Of a DNA stretch of 24,419 nt, positions 1 to 7,442 are shown piece by piece (within the stretch, counting starts at the first letter, position 1; the number at the start of each line of letters is the position of its first letter). This DNA comes from JARRKU01 sp050288425 (GTDB taxonomy: Bacteria; Desulfobacterota; Desulfobacteria; Desulfobacterales; Desulfosarcinaceae). The stretch spans positions 1-24,419 of the forward strand of contig JBNKDU010000030.1 of assembly GCA_050288425.1 (NCBI GenBank), given 5' to 3'. Below the pieces are notes generated by a model. It saw only the letters and a program-made list of their open reading frames with translations. It searched no databases and had not been told where the DNA came from. The translations under genes were made by a program, and so were the position numbers.

Positions 1-902
1 TCCATGTCGCGACCGGCCATGCCGCCATAGGTATGCAACCCCTCGTACTCCACCACCATGGCCTTGGCCCGCAGATAAAAATCCTCTTCGTTCATGGCCA
101 GAAAACCGCCGATGTTGACCAGATGATCCTTCTTGGAACTCATGGTGCAGCCGTCGGTCAGGGATCCGATCCGGTGCACGATCTTCCGGATGGATGCATC
201 GGCGTATTCCGCCTCGCGCATCTTGATGAACATGGCGTTTTCGCAGACCCGGGTGGCATCCAGCATGATGGCGATGCCATGCCGGTCGCAGAAGCGCCGC
301 AGCTCCGCCAGGTTGGCCAGGGAGAAGGGCTGGCCGCCGGCCATGTTCACGCAGCCTTCCAGGGAAACATAGGGTATCTTGGCCGCCCCGGCCTCTTTCA
401 CCAGGGCTTCGAGCTTCGCAAGGGAGACATTGCCCTTGAACGGATGCGGCGATTGGGGGTCATGGGCCTCGTCGATGATCACGTCCCGGAAACGCCCCCC
501 GGCCTTTTCCTGGTGCAGCTTGGTGGTGGTGAAGTACATGTTGCCCGGCACCTGATCTCCGGGCTTGATCAGCAACTGGCTCATGATATGCTCGGCGGCC
601 CTGCCCTGGTGGGTGGGGACCACGTAGCGGTATCCGTACACGTCCCGGACGGCGGACTCCAGGTGTTCGAAATTGACCGACCCGGCATAGGCTTCGTCCC
701 CGCGCATCATGCCGGCCCACTGGTTGTCGCTCATGGCGCTGGTGCCGGAATCGGTGAGCAGGTCGATGTAGACGTCCCGGCTGCGCAACAGGAAGGTATT
801 GTAGCCGGCCTCGGCGATGGCCTTGCGGCGGTAGGCGCGGTCGGTCCGGCGAATGGGTTCCACCATTTTGATCCGATACGGTTCGGGAAACAATTGGGGC
901 AT
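1..902 (-). CDS. tpl: Tyrosine phenol-lyase (beta-tyrosinase), C-terminus cut by window edge
   Basis: A PLP-dependent beta-eliminating lyase that would split L-tyrosine into phenol, pyruvate and ammonia in the cytoplasm. About 300 of the usual ~456 residues are in the window; the stop lies beyond base 1. The start at 902 follows a GGGAGG ribosome site. The N-terminus aligns closely with Citrobacter tyrosine phenol-lyase as I remember it (AGYNTFLL, DSGTSAMSD, PTHQGR, GNMYFTTT). The PLP lysine is Lys258 in MSSKKD, and Tyr72 matches the catalytic Tyr71. The first Thr of FTTT (Thr125) matches the family's Thr124, where tryptophanase has Asp (FDTT). This favours tyrosine phenol-lyase over tryptophanase. 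The other specificity residues, equivalent to Arg381 and Phe448, lie outside the window, so a relaxed or tryptophanase activity is not excluded. It lies 280 bp downstream of the cobamide lower-ligand genes on the same strand, separated from them by a large hairpin. Confidence 0.85.
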   Translation of the reverse strand, partial: MPQLFPEPYRIKMVEPIRRTDRAYRRKAIAEAGYNTFLLRSRDVYIDLLTDSGTSAMSDNQWAGMMRGDEAYAGSVNFEHLESAVRDVYGYRYVVPTHQGRAAEHIMSQLLIKPGDQVPGNMYFTTTKLHQEKAGGRFRDVIIDEAHDPQSPHPFKGNVSLAKLEALVKEAGAAKIPYVSLEGCVNMAGGQPFSLANLAELRRFCDRHGIAIMLDATRVCENAMFIKMREAEYADASIRKIVHRIGSLTDGCTMSSKKDHLVNIGGFLAMNEEDFYLRAKAMVVEYEGLHTYGGMAGRDM

Positions 903-1070
903 GGAGACCTCCCGTTTTTTCGTTCGATTCGGTTTCCACCGGGGCTTCGGCGTTCAGTGGAAAGGCTTCGGGAAAAAGGTAAGCATGGTGACAGGGGAAG
1001 GAAGTGTCGAGGGGTGTCTCCAGAGGCGATCCAGGGCGAAGGCAAGTAGCATAGATTAGGAAGCCGGCGT

Positions 1071-1166
1071 AGCGGGCAGGATGCCTGCGCCCCACGCAAT
1101 TTCGTTTTCGAGCGGCTGCGCCGCTCTAAAACTCGTTGCTGACGGGGCGCAAGCATCCTGCCCGCT
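1071..1166. repeat. 96-nt near-perfect inverted repeat (REP/MITE-like palindrome)
   Basis: Arms pair in nested blocks: 1071-1084 with 1153-1166 (14 bp, perfect), 1086-1093 with 1144-1151 (8 bp), 1096-1099 with 1136-1139, 1104-1108 with 1128-1132, and 1110-1116 with 1120-1126 around a 3-nt loop. It sits between the end of the bzaE-like gene (stop at 1182) and the tpl start at 902. It has no T-tract, so it is not a standard intrinsic terminator. Its size and structure fit a non-autonomous palindromic element (REP/BIME or MITE) mobilised by a RAYT-type transposase, or a transcribed hairpin that separates the two transcripts. No second copy was noticed in this window. Confidence 0.75.
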
Positions 1167-1181
1167 GCGCCTCTTGCAGGG

Positions 1182-2735
1182 TTAGATGCGATTGGGCCGA
1201 GGGGGAAGCGCGTCTGTCCCGGCGGTGGGGTGATGGGTCGGGGGGCGGTGGATCAGGTGGTTCAGATCGGCGGTGGCGGCCGTCATTGTCTCCGCGGCGG
1301 GGGGAGGCGTTTGCGTTCGCCGCGCCAGGGCCAGTTGGTCTTCGAACAGGGTCACCAGGTGGTCGTTGACCCGCCGGAAGATCTGCCGGTCGCCGATGCC
1401 GCGCCAGTAAAGGGGGGATTCGGGGTCGCCGGTGGCGGCGATCACATGCAGGCAGGCGTGGCCGATGATTTCGGCGATCCGGCCCACGCCGGGGTCGGCC
1501 CAGGTCACATCGGCCTGGAAACCCAGTGGGTCGAACCCGGCGATGCGATCCTCGGCCTGGTACTGCCGGAAGCCGGGGGTGCCGCGGAAGACGATCTGGC
1601 GGTGACAGAGCAGGTTGGCCGTGCGGTCCAGCCGGTCGAGCAGCCGGTTGCGCCGCAGGAAGTCGAAATTGGCCTGGAGATCGTCCGGGGTGGCGTCGGG
1701 CACGAACATCAGGAAACCGACCTCCGGTTCGATGCCCGCCTCCCGGCACAATCGGATGGCGTTCTCGTTGGCCTGGGGGGAGCTGTGCTTTTGAAGATCC
1801 CGGAGGATTCGCGGCGAGCCGCTCTCGATACCCAACAGCAGGCTGTGGAGGCCGGCGTCGGCAAAGGCCTCCATCAGTCCGGCGTCCAGGTCTTCGGCGC
1901 GGGTCTCCATGCCGAAACGGATCTTCAGCGGTGCAAGCCGACGGGCCAGGGAACGGGCCTGGCGCCTGCCCCGGGGGCCCGGCCCCACGAAGTTGGGATC
2001 CACGAAATAGAAATCTCCGGCGCCCCTGTCCCGCAGATGGGCCACTTCCTCCGCCACCGCCTCCGGCCGACGGCCCCGCCATTTGGGGCCGTTGTCGTAA
2101 AACGAGGGCACCGGGCAGAAGCGGCAGTGGTTGTAGCAGCCCCGGCTCGCCAGCACGCTCACCGTCTCGCCGGCATCGAATCGACGCCAGGGCATGGGGA
2201 AGCGGTCCGGATCGGAATCGGATCGGGGGGCGCCGCAATGGCTGGGAGGCCCGCCGTTGCGGGAGGCCAAGCCGGGAAGATCCCGCCATGACCGGCCGGT
2301 TTCCAGCCGGCGGGCCAGCCGGGCCAGGGTCTCTTCGCATTCGCCCACGGCGATGGAATCCACCGCCGCGGCCTCGGGCAGCAGCAGGTCGCGGGCCAGG
2401 GTGGGAAAGAAACCGAAGAGGTTGAGGTGGCCGCCGAACCCTTCGCCGCGCAGATTCCGGAGAAAGTCGAGCAGTCGCGGGGTATGCTCCCAGAAATAGA
2501 CCGCGTGCACGCACACCAGGTCGGGTGAACGGTCCAGGACCTCCCGGAGGGTGCGGCTGAAATCCCATCCCGACCGGTTGGCGTCGAGCAATTCGACCTC
2601 GGCGCCGGCGGCATCCATGGAAGCGGCGGCATATCCGGCCAGCAGGCAGGACCAGAGCGGGGTGTTGGCGATATCGTTGAAATGGAGGGGGCTGCGGATT
2701 CGGGGATGTTCGAGCACGACGACGTTGAGGGACAT
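1182..2735 (-). CDS. bzaE: B12-binding radical SAM protein, BzaE-like (last methylation of anaerobic DMB synthesis)
   Basis: A 517-residue cobalamin-binding radical SAM protein. Residues ~1-145 form a B12-binding Rossmann-type domain; it lacks the DxHxxG histidine motif, as many class B methylases do. The radical SAM core carries the [4Fe-4S] ligands Cys200, Cys204 and Cys207 (SRGCYNHCRFC), followed by DFYFVDPNFVG and an LLLGIES strand typical of the family. The last ~50 residues are Pro/Thr/Ala-rich and probably disordered. The start at 2735 has a CGGAG ribosome site, and the gene lies 12 bp after the preceding radical SAM gene. In Eubacterium limosum the order cobT-bzaC-bzaD-bzaE is known, with BzaE converting 5-methoxy-6-methylbenzimidazole to 5,6-dimethylbenzimidazole. 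The name here rests on that order plus family membership. BzaD and BzaE could be swapped, and other methylase substrates are possible. Confidence 0.7.
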   Translation of the reverse strand: MSLNVVVLEHPRIRSPLHFNDIANTPLWSCLLAGYAAASMDAAGAEVELLDANRSGWDFSRTLREVLDRSPDLVCVHAVYFWEHTPRLLDFLRNLRGEGFGGHLNLFGFFPTLARDLLLPEAAAVDSIAVGECEETLARLARRLETGRSWRDLPGLASRNGGPPSHCGAPRSDSDPDRFPMPWRRFDAGETVSVLASRGCYNHCRFCPVPSFYDNGPKWRGRRPEAVAEEVAHLRDRGAGDFYFVDPNFVGPGPRGRRQARSLARRLAPLKIRFGMETRAEDLDAGLMEAFADAGLHSLLLGIESGSPRILRDLQKHSSPQANENAIRLCREAGIEPEVGFLMFVPDATPDDLQANFDFLRRNRLLDRLDRTANLLCHRQIVFRGTPGFRQYQAEDRIAGFDPLGFQADVTWADPGVGRIAEIIGHACLHVIAATGDPESPLYWRGIGDRQIFRRVNDHLVTLFEDQLALARRTQTPPPAAETMTAATADLNHLIHRPPTHHPTAGTDALPPRPNRI

Positions 2736-2747
2736 GGCGGCTCCGTT

Positions 2748-4067
2748 TCAGTTCAGTCCCAGATGGGAGATCACGCCGGCCTGGTGGCATCGCCGGCCCA
2801 GCACATGCAGGCGGTGGGCGGTGGCCGGGGGATCGTGGTAGACGGGGTACAGCAGGTCGGCCCGGGGGTCCAGGTCTCCCGACCGCAGCAGCCGTCGGGT
2901 GAGGGGCGCCCCGGGATAGAGGCGCACGTTGTTCAGGATCACGGCGCCCAGGTTTCCGGCGGTTGCGTGGCAATCGAGAATCCGGTCCAGGGTCTCTTCG
3001 GCCTCGCGGGCCTCGGCCTCATCCTCCCCCGGCAGGTTCACCAGGAAATGGCACATGGTCAGGACCCCGTTGGCGGCGGTGACGGCGGCGGCCCGCAACA
3101 GGTCTTCTTTGGTGAGCTTCTTGTTCAGCCGGCGCAGGCCCCCCTCGGTGAGGGCGTCGCCGGAAAAGTAGACCGCCGCCAGGCCGGAATCCACCGCCAG
3201 GGCGAGACGGTCCGCGGTCAATCCGTCCTCCCGGAAAAATCCGGTCCACTGAATGGGCAGGCCACGGTGGAGCATCTCCCGGCAGACCGCCTCGAAGTGA
3301 TCCGCGGGCCGGTTGACCACCGCGTCGGTGAAGTGGAACATGACCACGCCGTGATCGCGGTGCAGGGTCTCCATCTCGTCGACGATGCGCCGGGGCCGGC
3401 GCAACCTCATCCTGCCGCCGCCCAGCAGCGGATAGACGCAATAGGCGCAACCCAGGTCGCAACCGCGTTTGCCTTCGATGCCCATGGCGGCCACATAGCG
3501 GTTGACCTTCAGGTAATCCGACGGCGGAAATAGTTTTGTATCCGGCGCGGGCAATGCGTCCATATCGACCCTGGAGGCACCCGGATTCCGCCGGACGGCG
3601 TCGCCGTCGCGCCAGACCAGGCCGGGCAGATTGCCGGGGTTCGGATCCCCGGCAAGAAGACGGGGAAATATTCCTTCGGCTTCCCCGCACAGACCGCCGT
3701 CCAGTTCCGGGATCTCGGCCACCAGGCGCCGGCCGAACAGCGAGAAGGCGGGGCCGCCGGCCAGTATGCGGGCCGCGGGCGCCAGGCGGCGGACCAGGTG
3801 GGCCGCGGTCTGCAGGGCCGGGACATACGAGCTGTGCTGGCCCGCCAGGGGATCGATGTTGCGAAACGAGAGGGCCGTCACATCCGGCCGGAACTCCTGC
3901 AGCAACCGGCGCAGTCGCGGCCAGGGATCGGGGTCCAGGTTCATGTCCAGCCCCCGGACTTCCACTCCGGGGGGCACCGTCGCGGCCAGGCGGGCCAGCC
4001 CCAGGGGATAGACTTTTTCTCCGGCGCCCAGTTGCGAGGTGGGCACCTGCACCAGCAACAGTCGCAT
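2748..4067 (-). CDS. bzaD: B12-binding radical SAM protein, BzaD-like (C-methylation in anaerobic DMB synthesis)
   Basis: A 439-residue protein with an N-terminal cobalamin-binding domain (~1-140: MRLLLVQVPT, ILAGGPAFSLFG, then GEAEGIFPRLL) and a radical SAM core whose cluster ligands are Cys203, Cys207 and Cys210 (KRGCDLGCAYC). A glycine-rich loop follows the cluster motif (LLGGGRM), and MFHFTDAVVN is the usual second-strand region. The ATG at 4067 is 5 bp after the methyltransferase stop and has a TTGGAG ribosome site inside the upstream gene, which implies translational coupling. A longer in-frame extension to 4433 would overlap the methyltransferase and was rejected. By gene order this corresponds to BzaD, which turns 5-methoxybenzimidazole into 5-methoxy-6-methylbenzimidazole. 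Its reaction is inferred, not visible in the sequence. Confidence 0.7.
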   Translation of the reverse strand: MRLLLVQVPTSQLGAGEKVYPLGLARLAATVPPGVEVRGLDMNLDPDPWPRLRRLLQEFRPDVTALSFRNIDPLAGQHSSYVPALQTAAHLVRRLAPAARILAGGPAFSLFGRRLVAEIPELDGGLCGEAEGIFPRLLAGDPNPGNLPGLVWRDGDAVRRNPGASRVDMDALPAPDTKLFPPSDYLKVNRYVAAMGIEGKRGCDLGCAYCVYPLLGGGRMRLRRPRRIVDEMETLHRDHGVVMFHFTDAVVNRPADHFEAVCREMLHRGLPIQWTGFFREDGLTADRLALAVDSGLAAVYFSGDALTEGGLRRLNKKLTKEDLLRAAAVTAANGVLTMCHFLVNLPGEDEAEAREAEETLDRILDCHATAGNLGAVILNNVRLYPGAPLTRRLLRSGDLDPRADLLYPVYHDPPATAHRLHVLGRRCHQAGVISHLGLN

Positions 4068-4072
4068 GGGGG

Positions 4073-5629
4073 TCACTCCAACAGCAGCAGGCCGAGATAT
4101 TTCACGTAGTCCCCCTTGCGGGGCACCGGCTCCAGGAAGATGCCGGCCCGGCGGGCGGTGGTGTAGACATCGATACCGGCGGCCTCCATGGAGGGCCTGG
4201 CCTTTTCGGGCCGGACACATTTTCCATCCGTTGGACAGGCGGGGCACAGGGGACAGGGGCCGGCACCGAAAACCAGGGCCCGGGGATGCCCCGCCAGGAA
4301 GGCCCGGCGCTCGAGGGCCAGCAGGTTCTCGTGAAAGGCAAGTCCCGGCGGCGCCCCCTCCACCAGCAGGGCGCGGCGGTATTCGGACAACAGCGCCCGG
4401 GTCTCGTCGATGCCCATGGCGTTGGGGGGACATTGCAGCTTCTCACCGTATTGGGCGCAGCCGAACCGGCATTTGGCGACGGTCCAGGCGCCCAGCACGA
4501 TCCGCTCCGCAGGCAACTCGGCGGCATGCCGGAAACCCAGCCGGCGGGCCTCGCCCACCCAGTCTTCATGGTTCACCGCGGCCAGGCGGCCCGGCGTGCG
4601 GGCGGCCAGGACCAGGGAGGAGTCGCTGGACAAATCGAGCACGCGGACATCGCCCATGCCGGCGGCTTCCAGCCATTGCCCGACGGTTTCGGACGCGTGG
4701 CAGCGGCCGTCGCAGGTGTTGAGCAGCATGCACAGGTCGTAGAAGGCGCCCTTGTGGGGTGTGGGTCCCCATGTGCGGTCCGGGAAATAGTCGTGGATCA
4801 TCAACAGGCCGTCGGCCGCCACCAGGGAGACGGCCTGTTCCAGCAGGTCCCGGGCGCGGCCGGCGCCGTAGGCGTGCAGGAAATTGCCCATCAGCACCAG
4901 GCCGAAGGGTTTGTCCGCGGAAAAGGGGTGATGGCGGAAATCGCCGGCGACGGGCCGGATCCGCCGCCAGTCCTCCGGCCGGGGATAGAGTTCGCCGGCC
5001 GCGCGGATCACCTCGGGCAATTCCAACAGCCAGGCGCTTCGGTCGTTATGTTCACGGATCAGGGCCCGCGACAGGGCACCGGCCCCTCCACCGATGTCCA
5101 GGAGCGGTCCCCGCCAGAGGTGGTGGGGCAGTCGCGCCACGATGTCCGCGGCCTTGACCCGGGACAGGGCGTCCATGGCGCGCACGTAATGAAAGTTGCG
5201 CCGCCGGTAATCATCCTCCGGGGAAAGGGCGCGGGGTTGCGCGGGAGCCTTGCGGCCCAGGCGGGCGCCCAGCCCTTCCCAGGCCGGTTTCATGTAACGG
5301 CGATAGAGCAGGAAATGGCCCAGGTAGCCGGGCCGGCCGGAGACCAGGTGGCGGGCGGCCGACGGTTGGTTGAACCAGGTACCGTCGGCATGACCCACCA
5401 GTTCCAGCCGTTGCAGCGCGGCCAGCAAACATTCCAGTTCATCGGGCCGGCATTGGATTCGCCGGGCGAGTCGGGCCGTGTCGCAGCCACCGTCGCCCAG
5501 GTGGTCGAACAACCCGATCTCCAGGGCGGCGAAGAGGACTTCGGAATGCCAGTATGCCGTAGCCAGGTCTTCCAGGAATTGGAAATCGTTGCCCGCCGGG
5601 TCGCCGCCGTGAAACGCCAGGGGAATCAT
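4073..5629 (-). CDS. bzaC: BzaC-like SAM methyltransferase fused to a DUF2284 Cys-rich metal-binding domain
   Basis: A 518-residue, two-part protein. Residues ~18-345 are an O-methyltransferase of the plant-type/hydroxyneurosporene-like family. They comprise a helical dimerisation/winged-helix part (YWHSEVLFAALEIGLFDHL) and a Rossmann fold with SAM motif I at 177-184 (LDIGGGAG), followed by LMGNFLHAYG and an LMIHDYFPD segment. Residues ~350-518 match the DUF2284 predicted metal-binding family, with cysteines at 387, 391, 400, 459, 462, 465 and 471 (CRFGCAQYG...LQCPPN...CPLCPACPTDGKC). The ATG overlaps the cobT stop as ATGA (5626-5629). In the known bza operon, BzaC methylates 5-hydroxybenzimidazole to 5-methoxybenzimidazole. 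The methyltransferase role follows from this context. The function of the fused Cys domain is unknown; it may hold an Fe-S or Zn site. Confidence 0.75.
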   Translation of the reverse strand: MIPLAFHGGDPAGNDFQFLEDLATAYWHSEVLFAALEIGLFDHLGDGGCDTARLARRIQCRPDELECLLAALQRLELVGHADGTWFNQPSAARHLVSGRPGYLGHFLLYRRYMKPAWEGLGARLGRKAPAQPRALSPEDDYRRRNFHYVRAMDALSRVKAADIVARLPHHLWRGPLLDIGGGAGALSRALIREHNDRSAWLLELPEVIRAAGELYPRPEDWRRIRPVAGDFRHHPFSADKPFGLVLMGNFLHAYGAGRARDLLEQAVSLVAADGLLMIHDYFPDRTWGPTPHKGAFYDLCMLLNTCDGRCHASETVGQWLEAAGMGDVRVLDLSSDSSLVLAARTPGRLAAVNHEDWVGEARRLGFRHAAELPAERIVLGAWTVAKCRFGCAQYGEKLQCPPNAMGIDETRALLSEYRRALLVEGAPPGLAFHENLLALERRAFLAGHPRALVFGAGPCPLCPACPTDGKCVRPEKARPSMEAAGIDVYTTARRAGIFLEPVPRKGDYVKYLGLLLLE

Positions 5630-6705
5630 CCAATGTCCCCGGGTCCCGATACCTGTGCCTGTTCGAAGGTCAGCATTTCAGTGGCGATGCGGGAGGCCGC
5701 CCGCAGAAGGGAGAGGCCCAGGGCGGCGCCGGTGCCCTCGCCCAGGCGCATGCCCAGGTCCAGCATGGGGGTCAGCCCCAGGGAGGTCAGCATCCGCCGG
5801 TGGCCTTCCACCGCCGACTGGTGACCGGAGAAGAGGAAATGTTTCACCTCGGGATGAAATGCGGAGGCCAGCAGGGCGGCCGCGGTGGAGATGAAGCCGT
5901 CCACCACCACGGGAACGCGATGGGCGCAGGCGGCCAGGATCACGCCGGCGATGCCGCCGATCTCGAACCCGCCCACCTTGGCCAGGACGTCCATCGGATC
6001 GGAGGGGTCGGGCCGGTTGACCTCAAGGGCCCGCCGGACCACGCGGACCTTGTTGGCCAGGGCATCATCGTCGATCCCCGTACCCCGGTTGACCAGGGAT
6101 TGGGCATCCCGGCCCAGCAGGGCGCAGGCGATGGCCGACGAGGGGGTGGTATTGGCGATCCCCATGTCGCCGGTGCCCACGGCATCCAGGCCGCGCTCCT
6201 TCTCTTCCATGAATACCGCCATGCCGGTTTCCAGGGCGGCGACGGCCTGCTCCCGGCTCATGGCCGGGCCCCGGGAGAGGTCCGCCGTGGCCGGTGCGAC
6301 CCGTCGCGACAAGAACCGCGTCCGGCCGGGGTCGGCCACCCGAAGGTCCATTTCCGGGCCGGCCACCCCCATGTCCACCACCGTGAGCCGGGCGCCCACA
6401 TGCCGGGCCAGCACGTTGATGGCCGCCCCGCCACGGGCGAAGTTGGCCACCATCTGGGGGGTCACCTCCTGGGGGAATTTGCTCACCCCCTGGGCGGCCA
6501 CGCCGTGGTCGCCGGCCATGGTGATCACCCCCAGGTCCTCGATCCGCGGCTGGGCCCGGCCGGTAATGCCGGCCAGGCGGATGCCGAATTCATGGAACCT
6601 TCCCAGGCTGTCGGCCGGAATGGCCAGGCAGGCGTGGTGGTTGCGGGCGGCGTCCATGGCCGCCCGGTCCAGGGGTTCGATCCGGTTCAAGATCTGTTCA
6701 AGCAT
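5626..6705 (-). CDS. cobT: Nicotinate-nucleotide--dimethylbenzimidazole phosphoribosyltransferase CobT
   Basis: Activates the cobamide lower ligand by transferring phosphoribose from nicotinate mononucleotide to a benzimidazole, giving the alpha-riboside phosphate used in nucleotide-loop assembly. The 359-residue length fits the family (~350). Signatures are GDHGVAAQGVSKFPQEVTPQ... (Asp/His loop), FARGGAAINVLA, VGTGDMGIANTT, and LGEGTGAALG near the C-terminus, where Glu323 corresponds to the catalytic Glu317 of the Salmonella enzyme. The ATG at 6705 has an AGAGG site 4 nt upstream. An in-frame extension to 6906 adds 67 low-complexity residues and was rejected. This is the first gene of a four-gene minus-strand run, overlapping the next gene by 4 nt. 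I looked for a cobalamin riboswitch upstream and did not find a convincing B12 box. Confidence 0.95.
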   Translation of the reverse strand: MLEQILNRIEPLDRAAMDAARNHHACLAIPADSLGRFHEFGIRLAGITGRAQPRIEDLGVITMAGDHGVAAQGVSKFPQEVTPQMVANFARGGAAINVLARHVGARLTVVDMGVAGPEMDLRVADPGRTRFLSRRVAPATADLSRGPAMSREQAVAALETGMAVFMEEKERGLDAVGTGDMGIANTTPSSAIACALLGRDAQSLVNRGTGIDDDALANKVRVVRRALEVNRPDPSDPMDVLAKVGGFEIGGIAGVILAACAHRVPVVVDGFISTAAALLASAFHPEVKHFLFSGHQSAVEGHRRMLTSLGLTPMLDLGMRLGEGTGAALGLSLLRAASRIATEMLTFEQAQVSGPGDIG

Positions 6706-6831
6706 GGCGCCTCTCACTAATTTCGAAGTACGGAATAGTTGCGGCATGGAGGCAGGCGGCCGGCCATTGCAGCAGAAACGGCCGCGCCGTGCGCCAACTG
6801 CTGCCGGACCATCATCAGAAAAGAGGGCAAA

Positions 6832-6837
6832 AGTCAA
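6832..6837 (-). promoter_or_regulatory. Possible -35 element for the cobT operon
   Basis: On the minus strand a TTGACT hexamer lies about 130 nt before the cobT ATG. The expected -10 position, 16-18 nt further, holds only a weak match (around TGATGA). It is the best sigma-70-like element in the 250 bp between the lipoprotein gene and cobT, but the assignment is weak. Confidence 0.25.
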
Positions 6838-6838
6838 G

Positions 6839-6856
6839 CCGGCCGCCCCGGGCCGG
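6839..6856 (-). terminator. GC-rich hairpin after the lipoprotein gene, possible terminator
   Basis: A perfect 6-bp stem (CCGGCC/GGCCGG) with a 6-nt loop lies about 100 nt beyond the stop of the minus-strand lipoprotein gene. A short T-rich stretch follows it in that direction (CTTGACTTTTG). The T-tract is interrupted, so it is a weak terminator candidate that could insulate cobT from the upstream gene. Confidence 0.3.
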
Positions 6857-6954
6857 AGCACCGGGCGGTGGCGGGAAATCAGAAGGGTTCCCTGCCCTTT
6901 TGCCATCTTTTTTATGCAGCGGCAGGGTTTACCCTATCGTTGCAACCATTGGGT

Positions 6955-7422
6955 CTATTTGATGATCTTCCAGGTGCCGTCGGGCTGGCGACAGGCCGTG
7001 CCGTAGGCTTGCTGTTCCCGGCCGGCGATCATGACCTTCTGGATATATTCCCGGCAATATTGCCCCTCGTGGGTCTGATAGGTCTCCACGGGGGTGATGG
7101 AACCGGAATTGCCCGTGTCCGGATTCTGCCAGTCGGTGGTGGTGTTGGTACGGGTGTGTTCCAGCGAATACTGGGCGTTGCGCTCCATGGCCTCCTGGTC
7201 GGCCTTGTCCAGGGACATGCCGACTTCCCGGCCGATCAAGGCCCCGGCCAGGGTTCCCACGGCCACGGCGATCAACTTGCCTCTGCCATGGCCGAACTGG
7301 GCGCCCGCCAGGGCACCGGCACCGGCACCGATCAGGGTGCCGCCGGATTCTTTGGAGCCCATGCCGGTACAACCGGTAAATGCAAGAATCAATATTAGAA
7401 AAACAATAATGTATTTTTTCAT
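6955..7422 (-). CDS. Glycine-zipper outer-membrane lipoprotein (17-kDa surface antigen-like)
   Basis: A 155-residue protein with a lipoprotein signal peptide (two Lys, hydrophobic core, lipobox ending at Cys18 in AFTGC). A glycine-zipper hydrophobic hairpin spans ~27-68 (GGTLIGAGAGALAGA ... VAVGTLAGALIGREVG). A soluble C-terminal part (~80-155) has the surface-antigen pattern, including GQYCREYIQKVMIAGREQQAYGTACRQPDGTWKII, whose two Cys may pair. The family is found in Gram-negative envelopes and the molecular role is not established. The start at 7422 has an excellent ribosome site (GGGAGGAAG). It is on the same strand as cobT, but 249 bp and a hairpin separate them, so operon membership is unlikely. 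Confidence 0.85.
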   Translation of the reverse strand: MKKYIIVFLILILAFTGCTGMGSKESGGTLIGAGAGALAGAQFGHGRGKLIAVAVGTLAGALIGREVGMSLDKADQEAMERNAQYSLEHTRTNTTTDWQNPDTGNSGSITPVETYQTHEGQYCREYIQKVMIAGREQQAYGTACRQPDGTWKIIK

Positions 7423-7442
7423 CGTCTTCCTCCCGGGTTCAG

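Noticed and set aside
33..1049. Long plus-strand open frame opposite tpl
   Set aside because: It is the antisense of a well-matched tyrosine phenol-lyase; its His/Gly/Val-rich composition is typical of shadow frames in GC-rich DNA.
903..1070. Leader peptide controlling tpl (tnaC-like)
   Set aside because: A minus-strand frame with ATG-to-TGA of about 32 codons and one Trp exists, but it has no ribosome site and no terminator/antiterminator structure that I can support.
3536..5824. 762-codon plus-strand frame opposite the bzaC/bzaD genes
   Set aside because: Antisense to three convincing coding regions, Arg/Pro/Gly-rich low complexity, no ribosome site or domain.
6706..6954. Cobalamin riboswitch upstream of cobT
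   Set aside because: No recognisable B12 box or the conserved leader segments were found on the minus strand; only GC-rich hairpins are present.
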